Source: Anaerolineales bacterium (GTDB lineage Bacteria; Chloroflexota; Anaerolineae; B4-G1; DUEL01). From it: a DNA stretch of 26,058 bases. Under the pieces are notes generated by a model. It was not told the DNA's origin. It did no database searches and saw only the letters and a list, made by a program, of their open reading frames with translations. Positions 7,802 through 13,632 of the stretch are shown piece by piece. The translations under genes and the position numbers were made by a program. Numbering within the stretch: position 1 is the first letter of the stretch; each line of letters starts with the position of its first letter. The stretch is from assembly GCA_015662065.1 (NCBI GenBank), contig DQUX01000174.1, positions 1-26,058 on the forward strand. The letters are read 5' to 3'.

Positions 7802-7878
7802 TGTAGTGCTTCACCAACGTGAATTTGAATGGACAGGCCTCTCCCGCCCGGCCGGTAGGGCGCAGCACCGCTGCGCCC
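7802..7878 (+). repeat. Dispersed repeat, copy A (partner at 1-79)
   Basis: An approximately 77-base element matching the reverse complement of 1-79 with few substitutions and a 4-base indel. It begins around TAGTGCTTCACCAACGTGAA, which contains the short palindrome TTCAC-N4-GTGAA, and ends in the stem GTAGGGCGCAGC / GCTGCGCCC with a 3-base ACC loop. It lies about 20 bases upstream of the deaminase start codon, within its leader. Confidence 0.85.
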
Positions 7879-8098
7879 CTACGGGTCGCCGGCTACCAGC
7901 GGCAAAGCCGCCCTTCGGCGGCTCCCTCCCCTTCGTGCGGGCAGGAGAAGCCCGCTTGCCCGGCGCTAAACCGCCGGGCTCAGGCTCGACCCCGCTTCGC
8001 GGGCTCCCCACAGCCTCCGTGAGGGGGGTTTGGATTTCCGCCGGACGGTTTGGCGTCCGGCGGGCTTGCGGGCCGGACCCGAGGCGGGGGCGGCGGGC
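7855..8098. repeat. Array of GC-rich hairpins between ammA and mtaD
   Basis: This spacer has no supported gene and is almost entirely palindromes: GTAGGGCGCAGC/GCTGCGCCCCTAC (7855-7882), AGCCGCC-CTTC-GGCGGCT (7906-7923), CGGGC/GCCCG (about 7938-7954), GCCCGGCG-CTAAAC-CGCCGGGC (7958-7979), CCCGC-TTC-GCGGG (7991-8003), and CCGCCGGACG-GTTTGG-CGTCCGGCGG (8038-8063). It ends in a 35-base segment (8064-8098) that recurs at 19389-19423 with 30 of 35 identities. None has a T-run, so these are better read as intergenic repeat modules than terminators, but they may separate ammA from mtaD transcription. Confidence 0.75.
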
Positions 8099-8099
8099 T

Positions 8100-8672
8100 T
8101 TATGCCTCTCCCTCTTCGAACTTCTCCACCTGATAGGTCTGCACCTGGAGCCCCGGCCGGCGGTAATCGTCGGAGGGGAGGCCGGCCTTCAGGCACAGGT
8201 GGGCCAGAAACTCGTGGGGGTCGGGCAGCTTCTCCCACACCTGGGGCAAGAAGGTAGCCCGGTGCCAGCCCCGCTCGATGATCACCCCGTCCACGTGGGG
8301 CCGGAGCTCCGCCAGCAGGTCGTCGGGGTCGGTGTAATCCAGGGGCTGGGGGGGGGTGAGCACAGACACTTCGATGTGTACCTGGTCCAGTTCCTCCCGG
8401 CTGAGGGGTGGGAAACGGGGGTCGCGGAAGGCCGCGCCCAGGGCGTTCTCCTGCACGTCCAGCGCCAGCGGCTGGCGGGGTTCGATGGAGCCAATACAGC
8501 CGCGCAGCCCGCCGCCGATGGTCAGGGTTACGAAGGAGGCCCCCGGGCTCCTGAGCTCCCCGGAGAGGGCCACCAGGTTCACTGTCGGAAGGGACCGCCC
8601 CTCCAGGGTCCGGGCGATGGTCTGGCGGGCCAGGGTGAGCAGGTACCGGCGGTCCTCGGGCGATAGGGGCAT
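8100..8672 (-). CDS. amrA: AmmeMemoRadiSam system protein A (AMMECR1 domain)
   Basis: 190 residues, spanning one AMMECR1 domain. Family hallmarks: the LRGCIGSIEPRQPL motif (56-69), the ENALGAAFRDPRFPPLSREEL segment and IEVSVLTPPQPL, then GVIIERGWHRATFLPQVWEKLPDPHEFLAHLCLKAGL. Human AMMECR1 belongs to the same family; its biochemical activity is unknown. In prokaryotes it is encoded with a MEMO-like protein and a radical SAM enzyme, exactly as here. The gene starts 13 bases after ammB stops, so the three genes form one operon. The C-terminus (EKFEEGEA) ends against a hairpin-rich spacer. Confidence 0.93.
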   Translation of the reverse strand: MPLSPEDRRYLLTLARQTIARTLEGRSLPTVNLVALSGELRSPGASFVTLTIGGGLRGCIGSIEPRQPLALDVQENALGAAFRDPRFPPLSREELDQVHIEVSVLTPPQPLDYTDPDDLLAELRPHVDGVIIERGWHRATFLPQVWEKLPDPHEFLAHLCLKAGLPSDDYRRPGLQVQTYQVEKFEEGEA

Positions 8673-8685
8673 GGGGCTCTCCAGA

Positions 8686-9549
8686 TCAAAAGACCACTGC
8701 CGCGTAGCCGACGAAGTCAGTAGCCGGCCCGTGGCCTCTCACGTGGTGGCTGGTGGTGTACTCCAGCAGTACCCCTTTCTGAGCTCCCAGGGTGCGGGCG
8801 GCGGCGACGGTGGCGGCGATGGCCCCGCCGCCGCAGGCGTTGTGGTGGGCAGCGGTCTCTGGCACGATCTTCTCCGCCTGCATCTCCAGCATCAGGTTGA
8901 TGACCTGCTCGTCGTTGGCTCGGGCCCACTCCAGCGCCCGTTCCCCCGTCCCGGCGGGGGCGAACCCGTAGTACATCGCTCCGTAATGGGTCAGGTCGGT
9001 TGTGCCCACTACTACGACATTCTTCCCGGCTCCGGCGATGGTCTGGGCGATCACCTCCCCCGCCGCCACCGCCTGCTCGTCGGGGGGGACCAGGATGGGG
9101 AGGAGGCGGGCGCCGGGGAAGAGATGCTGGATGAAGGGAACCTGAACCTCGGCGGAGTGTTCCCCCGCGTGGGCCTCCGGCGCGTCCACCAGCAGCCCGG
9201 CCCCTTCGTCCAACACCGCCTGGGCCAGGTCGGCGTCCACCTCCGCCTCCCCTAAGGGGGTGGCCCAGGCCTCGCCGGTGTAGACCGCTGGCCGGGCCGC
9301 TCCCCAGCGGTGCATGGCGCTCAGGAGGACGAAGGTGTCGGGCGTCGAGTGGGAGCGGATGGCGGCGAAGACCTTGGCGGCGGTGGGGCCGGAGTAGACC
9401 CAGCCAGCGTGGGGGACCACGCCGGCGACGATCCGCTCCGGCAGGCCGTCCGGCAGCCGTTGGGGCAGGCACTCCTCGATCATCCGCACGCACCCGGCTC
9501 GGTCGGCCGGGTAGAACTGCCCAGCGACGACGGGTCGTCTCACACGCAT
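8686..9549 (-). CDS. amrB: AmmeMemoRadiSam system protein B (MEMO domain)
   Basis: 287-residue MEMO family protein, related to extradiol dioxygenases and to human MEMO1. Residues lining the metal/active-site-like pocket are present: H47 (VVPHAGWVYSG), H80 (LLSAMH), EHSAE (130-134), D185 and H188 (TTDLTHYG) and C239 (HHNACGGGAI). The N-terminal RRPVVAGQFYPADR is characteristic. The family binds metal (iron or copper reported for MEMO1), but the reaction in bacteria is not established. It sits between amrS (50 bases upstream) and amrA (13 bases downstream) on the minus strand. Confidence 0.94.
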   Translation of the reverse strand: MRVRRPVVAGQFYPADRAGCVRMIEECLPQRLPDGLPERIVAGVVPHAGWVYSGPTAAKVFAAIRSHSTPDTFVLLSAMHRWGAARPAVYTGEAWATPLGEAEVDADLAQAVLDEGAGLLVDAPEAHAGEHSAEVQVPFIQHLFPGARLLPILVPPDEQAVAAGEVIAQTIAGAGKNVVVVGTTDLTHYGAMYYGFAPAGTGERALEWARANDEQVINLMLEMQAEKIVPETAAHHNACGGGAIAATVAAARTLGAQKGVLLEYTTSHHVRGHGPATDFVGYAAVVF

Positions 9550-9568
9550 CTCGACCTCCTAGGGCGTC

Positions 9569-9599
9569 TCTCGCGTATCGCAGATCGCTTATCGTCGCT
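9569..9599. repeat. Degenerate heptamer array after amrS stop
   Basis: Four consecutive 7-base units of the type NATCGCN (9569-9596; TCTCGCG-, TATCGCA-, GATCGCT-, TATCGTC-like) end three bases from the amrS TGA. Same architecture as the arrays at 22082-22140 and 25599-25626: period seven, touching a stop codon. Confidence 0.6.
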
Positions 9600-10622
9600 T
9601 CAGGACCAGACGCCGGCCACGGGATGGCCGCAGTGGGGACAGATGCCCCGCTCCCGCCAGCGCTCGTGCACGGCGTACTGGCGGCGCTGGATCAGGAGCT
9701 CGCCGCACCGGGGGCAGTAGGTGGACTCCCGGTCGGCGTCCATCACGTTGCCGACGTAGACGTGGTGGAGGCCGGCCTCCCTGCCGATCTCGTAGGCGCG
9801 GGCCAGGGCTATCTGGGAGGTGGGGGGGCGGTCCAGCATCTGGTAATCGGGGTGGAAGGCGGTGACGTGCCAGGGGATGTCGGAGTCCACCTCCGCCAGC
9901 CACTCGGCCATCGCCTTCAGCTCGTCGTCGGAGTCGTTGAGACCGGGGATGAGAAGCGTGGTCACCTCGATCCAGATGTCCATCTCCTGGGCGATGGTGC
10001 GGATGTTCCGCTTGACCGGCTCCAGGCGGGCCTGGCACTGCTCCCGGTAGAAGTCCTCGGTGAAAGCCTTCAGGTCCACGTTGATGCCGTCCAGGTAGGG
10101 CTCGATCATCTCCAACATCTCCTGGGACATGAAGCCGTTGGAGACGTAGACGTTGCGGATGCCGTGCTCGTGGGCCAGTTTCGTTGTATCGTAGGTATAT
10201 TCGAAGAAGACGGTCGGTTCGTTGTAGGTGTAGGCGATCATCGTCGCCCCATAGTGCCGACAGGTTTCGATCAGCATCTCGGGCGCGGCGGCGCGGCCCA
10301 GGAAATCGGCCCGCTCGTCCAGTTCCCGTTGCTGGGAGATGTTCCAGTTCTGGCAGAAGGGGCAGCGGAAGTTACAGCCGTAGGTGCCGATGGAGAGGAT
10401 CTGGTCGCCGGGGAGGAAGTGGAAGAGGGGTTTCTTCTCGACGGGGTCCAGGTTGAGGGCGATGGCGTTGCCGTAGACGGTCAGGTAGAAGGTCCCGCCG
10501 TCGTTGCGGCGCACGCCGCACTTGCCGGCCTGGCCGGGGCGGACGGTGCAGAAATGCTCGCAGACCCGGCACTGAATCGCTCCGTCGCGGAGCGGGCGGA
10601 CCAGGTAGGCCTCCTTTCGCAT
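9600..10622 (-). CDS. amrS: AmmeMemoRadiSam system radical SAM enzyme
   Basis: 340-residue radical SAM enzyme related to pyruvate formate-lyase activases. The [4Fe-4S]/SAM motif CxxxCxxC is C83, C87, C90 (GCNFRCPFCQNW). The N-terminus has an additional Cys cluster (C18, C21, C25, C35; CRVCEHFCTVRPGQAGKCG), and the C-terminus has two CxxC pairs (CPRC, CPHC) resembling a zinc ribbon. The conserved YTYNEPTVFFEY and VDLKAFTEDFYR segments match AmrS. I chose ATG 10622 over the in-frame ATG at 10643: GGAGGAAGG lies just before 10622, while the upstream ATG overlaps a TATAAT -10 box and would not be on the transcript. First gene of the operon amrS-amrB-amrA. The substrate is unknown. Confidence 0.93.
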   Translation of the reverse strand: MRKEAYLVRPLRDGAIQCRVCEHFCTVRPGQAGKCGVRRNDGGTFYLTVYGNAIALNLDPVEKKPLFHFLPGDQILSIGTYGCNFRCPFCQNWNISQQRELDERADFLGRAAAPEMLIETCRHYGATMIAYTYNEPTVFFEYTYDTTKLAHEHGIRNVYVSNGFMSQEMLEMIEPYLDGINVDLKAFTEDFYREQCQARLEPVKRNIRTIAQEMDIWIEVTTLLIPGLNDSDDELKAMAEWLAEVDSDIPWHVTAFHPDYQMLDRPPTSQIALARAYEIGREAGLHHVYVGNVMDADRESTYCPRCGELLIQRRQYAVHERWRERGICPHCGHPVAGVWS

Positions 10623-10641
10623 GGTGCCTTCCTCCAGTTCC

Positions 10642-10647
10642 ATTATA
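10642..10647 (-). promoter_or_regulatory. Extended -10 promoter of the AmmeMemoRadiSam operon
   Basis: On the minus strand TGCTATAATGG contains an extended -10 (TG-N-TATAAT). The -35 region (TGTCCC-like about 17 bases upstream) is weak. Transcription would begin near 10635, leaving a 13-base leader that contains the GGAGGAAGG ribosome binding site of the ATG at 10622. The same TGCTATAATGG string precedes tRNA-Arg. Confidence 0.6.
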
Positions 10648-10689
10648 GCACAAAAGGAACGCGAGGGACAGTGACTCTGGTGTGGGAGC

Positions 10690-10871
10690 GATTCAGTTCT
10701 GGGGCGAACTCCTGTCGGAAGCCCACTGCAACGGCCTTCGACTGCAGCCCCTCGCTTTGCTCGGGGCTTCCGCTCAGGCTACATTACGGGTATGTGCCCT
10801 GAGTGGAGCGGCCGCAAGGCCGCGAAGTCGAAGGGTGTCCGAGGTGGGCAAACTCGCCCCCATTGTGAATC
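10690..10871. repeat. Nested palindrome with hairpins inside its arms
   Basis: Three pairs of arms close on one centre: GATTCA (10690-10695) with TGAATC (10866-10871) and GGGGCGA (10701-10707) with TCGCCCC (10854-10860); CCTTCGACT (10735-10743) with AGTCGAAGG (10826-10834); and CGCTCAGG (10771-10778) with CCTGAGTG (10798-10805). The CCTTCGACT...CTCAGG arms resemble REP-like CTTCGACnnCGCTCAGG repeats widespread in environmental bacteria, but each arm is interrupted by its own hairpin: AGCCCC/GGGGCT (10746-10768) and GCGGCC-GCAA-GGCCGC (10808-10823). No protein-coding content. Confidence 0.7.
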
Positions 10872-11024
10872 ACACCCTTCTGGTGCGCTTCCGTTTGGGG
10901 GCGACCTTGGCGGGCACCGCCAGATCTTTCATTTGTCCGCGATGTCATCCGTCGGGGGTTTTGCCGGGTGATTTAGCGCCCGGCGGGATGGGCAACCCGT
11001 ACCAACACTCAAGAGGGAGCCCCC
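10872..11024. other. Non-coding spacer downstream of the ABC permease
   Basis: No gene is supported. It contains TGGCGG-GCA-CCGCCA (about 10910-10923) and GCCGGG-TGATTTAGCG-CCCGGC (10963-10984). The latter has the same TTTAGCG loop as the hairpin at 7958-7979 read on the opposite strand, so the two belong to one hairpin family. On the minus strand it could end the ABC transcript, although no long T-run is seen. Confidence 0.5.
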
Positions 11025-11675
11025 CTATTCCCATCGGAAAAGCCTCGCCGCTACCGCCGTCCCTATCCCCAGCGTCCCCACCAGCACGATGATCTCGGTC
11101 AGGTGCTCTCCCCAACCTTCGCCGAACCACAGCCCCTGGAGCAGCGTCACCACGTGGGTCAGGGGGATAAAGCGGCTGACGTTGCGCACCGATTCGGGCA
11201 TCGTCTCCAGCGGGATGGTGGCCCCGGAGAGGAACATCATCGGGAATGCAAGCACCATCCCCACCGTCTGCGCGATGCGGGCGGTGGGGGCCAGGCTGGC
11301 GACCAGGTAACCCAGCGCGAAAAAGGCTAGCGTCCCTAGCGTACCCCCCCCCAGAACACTCGGTACATTCCCGTCGAACTGCACGTTATAGCCCACCTTG
11401 CCCACCAGGAGCAGGAGCAGAATCCCCAACAGGGCCATCCCATAGTTCCCTGCGACGTTGGCGATCAGATAAGCCATTGGGCGGAGGGGGGTGGCCTGGT
11501 ATCGCCGGAGCACCCCTGCCTCCCGGCTGCTGGCGGTCTGTATGGGCACGCTCATCAACCCCACCGTCACAATGATCAATCCCATATAGGCTGGCACCGA
11601 TACATCCACCATCCCTCGCCCGCCGAAAAGGGGTGTCGGCTCGTTCCCATAGATCGAACCAAAGAGGATCAGCAT
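11025..11675 (-). CDS. ABC-2 type transporter permease, N-terminally truncated
   Basis: 216 residues from the only usable ATG (11675), with five hydrophobic segments and the ABC-2 landmarks: SREAGVLRRYQATPLRP (coupling region) and a C-terminal PMMFLSGATIPLETMPESVRNVSRFIPLTHVV. Full-length relatives usually have about 240-260 residues and six helices. The missing start is visible in the DNA: the same frame continues upstream of the ATG as LREPVAAFFTILYAPLMLILFG, the normal first helix of this family, but that stretch lies inside the ATPase gene and has no start codon. The permease ATG overlaps the ATPase stop (TGATG), so translation could be coupled. Either a deletion damaged both genes or the assembly is collapsed here. 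Confidence 0.8.
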   Translation of the reverse strand: MLILFGSIYGNEPTPLFGGRGMVDVSVPAYMGLIIVTVGLMSVPIQTASSREAGVLRRYQATPLRPMAYLIANVAGNYGMALLGILLLLLVGKVGYNVQFDGNVPSVLGGGTLGTLAFFALGYLVASLAPTARIAQTVGMVLAFPMMFLSGATIPLETMPESVRNVSRFIPLTHVVTLLQGLWFGEGWGEHLTEIIVLVGTLGIGTAVAARLFRWE

Positions 11676-12526
11676 CAGCGGCGCATAGAGGATGGTGAAA
11701 AAGGCCGCGACCGGCTCCCGCAGATACTGAGCAGCCGGTCTCCCTCCCCGTACACTACTGCCCGCTCGCCGGCCCGCTCCACCCGTATGACCCCAGGGAC
11801 CGCCTGCAGCCGTTCCTCGTCCAGGGGGCCGTCCACTTCAAAGACCACCCGCCGCTCCGCCTCCAGGGACCGGATCAGGGCCTCTGGAGTATCCAGCGCT
11901 ACGATCTGCCCGTGGTCAATGGTCGCCACCCGGTCACAGAGGCGCTCCGCTTCGTCCATATAGTGAGTGGTGAGAAAGACTGTCTTGCCTTGTTCCCGGA
12001 TGGACCGCACCAGGTTCCACATCGCCCGGCGGGCCTGAGGGTCCAGACCGGTGGTTAGTTCATCTAAAAAGAGCAGGTCGGGATTGTTGACCAGGGCCAG
12101 GGCGATAAAGAGCCGTTGCTTTTGGCCGCCGGACAGTTGGTCGAAGGGAGCCTTGGCTTTCTCTGTCAGGCCAAACATCTCCAGAAGTGAATGCCAGTCC
12201 ATAGGATGGGGGTAAAAGGAGGCAAAGAGGTCCATCGCCCCGGCCACCTTGAGCCGGGGGGGCAGGGCGGCCTCCTGGAGTTGGACGCCGATCCGCTCTC
12301 GAAGGGAGTACCCATCTCGCTGGGGGTCCAGCCCCAACACCTCTATTCGCCCCTCGTCGGGCCGGCGCAGTCCCTCGATGCACTCGATGGTGGTCGTTTT
12401 ACCGGCGCCGTTCGGCCCCACCATTCCAAAGATCTCTCCCTCCTGCACCTCGAAGGAGATTCCATCCACTGCCATCACATCTCCGTATCGTTTTCGTAGC
12501 CCTTGTACGAGAATCGCCTTGCCCAT
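11675..12526 (-). CDS. ABC transporter ATP-binding protein, aberrant C-terminus
   Basis: 283 residues from ATG 12526, chosen for GGAGGAG five bases upstream. Walker A GPNGAGKT (37-44), signature LSGGQ (131-135), Walker B LLFLDE (151-156; DELTTGLD where DEPTTGLD is usual) and switch His188 (LTTHYMDEAE) are all intact, so the nucleotide-binding core is functional by sequence. After VVYGEGDRLL the expected 40 or so residue tail of this DrrA/CcmA-like family is missing. It is replaced by about 18 residues (ICGSRSRPFSPSSMRR) that are the permease's first helix read in another frame. Follows a winged-helix regulator by 33 bases. Confidence 0.88.
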   Translation of the reverse strand: MGKAILVQGLRKRYGDVMAVDGISFEVQEGEIFGMVGPNGAGKTTTIECIEGLRRPDEGRIEVLGLDPQRDGYSLRERIGVQLQEAALPPRLKVAGAMDLFASFYPHPMDWHSLLEMFGLTEKAKAPFDQLSGGQKQRLFIALALVNNPDLLFLDELTTGLDPQARRAMWNLVRSIREQGKTVFLTTHYMDEAERLCDRVATIDHGQIVALDTPEALIRSLEAERRVVFEVDGPLDEERLQAVPGVIRVERAGERAVVYGEGDRLLSICGSRSRPFSPSSMRR

Positions 12527-12559
12527 TCCACTCCTCCAGTCGCCTGGTCGCCCGGTCAC

Positions 12560-12865
12560 TCAGTTCCCTCTCCCCGCCTCCCCAATGATCCGCTCCAGCG
12601 CCCCCACGTGGGCGGCGAACTCATCCCGCCCCTTTCGGGTGACCCAGACCCAGGTTTTTGGCCGGCGTCCCACAAAGGTCTTTTCCACCGCCACGTACCC
12701 CGCTGCCTCCAACCGTTGCAGGTGGACGCTCAGGTTGCCGGCGGTCAGCCCCAGGAGGTCCTGCAGGAAACCGAAATCCACCTTGTCCCCTTCATTCAGG
12801 CCGATCAGTGCGGCCATAATGCGGAGACGGGTTGGCTGGTGGATGAGGGGGTTCAGATCCGGCAT
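12560..12865 (-). CDS. Winged-helix (ArsR/MarR-like) transcriptional regulator
   Basis: 101 residues, a single winged helix-turn-helix of the type PF13601. PLIHQPTRLRIMAALIG is the first helix pair. The recognition region is FLQDLLGLTAGNLSVHLQRLEAAGYV and the wing is KTFVGRRPKTWVWVTRKGRDEF. Such small dimeric regulators are regularly encoded in operon with an ABC exporter and a small membrane protein and usually repress that operon. It starts 3 bases after the membrane-protein stop, with GGGGAAG as ribosome binding site, and precedes the ATPase by 33 bases. The effector is unknown. Confidence 0.88.
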   Translation of the reverse strand: MPDLNPLIHQPTRLRIMAALIGLNEGDKVDFGFLQDLLGLTAGNLSVHLQRLEAAGYVAVEKTFVGRRPKTWVWVTRKGRDEFAAHVGALERIIGEAGRGN

Positions 12866-12868
12866 CGC

Positions 12869-13213
12869 TCACTTCCCCTGGCGCACGAACCACAGCCCGG
12901 TCACGATGAGCACCCCACCTCCCAGGAGGGCCATCACCAGGCCGAAGTAGCCGGGCAGGAGGAGGGCCGCGCCGACGGAAATGACAGCGATAAAGAGGCC
13001 GATGCCGCTGATGATCCAGTGGGTAAAGAGGCCGAACTGGAAATAGCCCAGGGCGATGGTAAGGAGAATGAGGAGGCCGATATCACCATCACGCAGGCCA
13101 AACAGCCAGATCATCAGCCCATCAAAGACGGCCAGGGCCAGCCACCAGAGCAGGACGGCGGTCCAGATGGGAGAGCGTATTTCACTCTGGCCGGACGACC
13201 GGCCCCGCCGCAT
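12869..13213 (-). CDS. Small multi-helix membrane protein of the ABC operon
   Basis: 114 residues from ATG 13213 (a TTG at 13228 would add five). Four hydrophobic segments: WTAVLLWWLALAVFDGLMIWLF, GLLILLTIALGYFQFGLF, IISGIGLFIAVISVGAAL and YFGLVMALLGGGVLIVTG. Family not recognised; similar small proteins accompany winged-helix/ABC-2 operons. Its first residues (MRRGRSSGQ) are antisense to a cyclopropane synthase remnant that begins near 13184, so the native N-terminus and the operon promoter may have been replaced by rearrangement. Confidence 0.65.
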   Translation of the reverse strand: MRRGRSSGQSEIRSPIWTAVLLWWLALAVFDGLMIWLFGLRDGDIGLLILLTIALGYFQFGLFTHWIISGIGLFIAVISVGAALLLPGYFGLVMALLGGGVLIVTGLWFVRQGK

Positions 13214-13593
13214 CACCCTGGTCCTCAATCACCCCGGGGCGCTGCGGCAGATGTTTCTCCCCGGCGACGAGCTCTCGCTGGCGGAGGCCTACCTCTACAA
13301 CGACTTCGACATCGAAGGGGACATCGAAACCATCTTCCCCGTGGCCGACCGACTGAGCGAGCGGGTGAAGGACACGAATGGGGCCGGCGGCTGGAGGCCC
13401 ACCACGATGAGGCGCTGAAATATGTGGACGAACCGACTTACCGGGTGTGGCGGCTCTTCATGTCCGGCTCCGCCCACGGCTTCACCGTGGGGCGGCACAA
13501 TGTGTACCAGTCCTTGCTGATCAAGCCGGGGCCGAACGGCGAGAGCGGCCTGCCGCTGACCCGCGCCGACCTGTATCTGCCGAGGGGGGGGCG
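13184..13593 (+). pseudogene. cfa: Cyclopropane-fatty-acyl-phospholipid synthase remnant
   Basis: Two pieces of one enzyme are joined. The first (13184 to about 13372) reads LWPDDRPRRITLVLNHPGA, then FLPGDELSLAEAYLYNDFDI, then EGDIETIFPVADRLSER, the N-terminal domain of this family. The second (about 13385-13593, in a different frame) reads RRLEAHHDEALKYVDEPTYR, VWRLFMSGSAHGF, GRHNVYQSLLIKP and SGLPLTRADLY, the C-terminal end. The whole SAM-binding catalytic core, some 250 residues, is absent, as is the true start. No functional product is possible. The intact enzyme methylenates unsaturated phospholipid acyl chains. Confidence 0.85.
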
Positions 13594-13596
13594 TCT

Positions 13597-13632
13597 GCTA
13601 TTGAGGTCAGAGGGTTAACCAAGCGATACGGC
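13597..13632 (+). pseudogene. Start fragment of an ABC transporter ATPase
   Basis: Twelve codons read AIEVRGLTKRYG, the characteristic opening of ABC ATPases (V/I-EVRGLTKRYG), immediately after the cfa remnant. Nothing resembling a Walker A follows; the sequence runs antisense into thiI, whose stop codon (13615-13617) lies inside this fragment. Short, but the motif is highly specific. Confidence 0.55.

Noticed and set aside
1..7878. Composite transposon bounded by the inverted repeat pair
   Set aside because: The interval holds core genes (rpoD, metG) and no transposase, and the repeats lie inside or beside genes rather than at clean element ends.
9624..10802. Long open frame antisense to amrS
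   Set aside because: Val/Gly/Asp-rich shadow of a conserved radical SAM gene; no family motifs.
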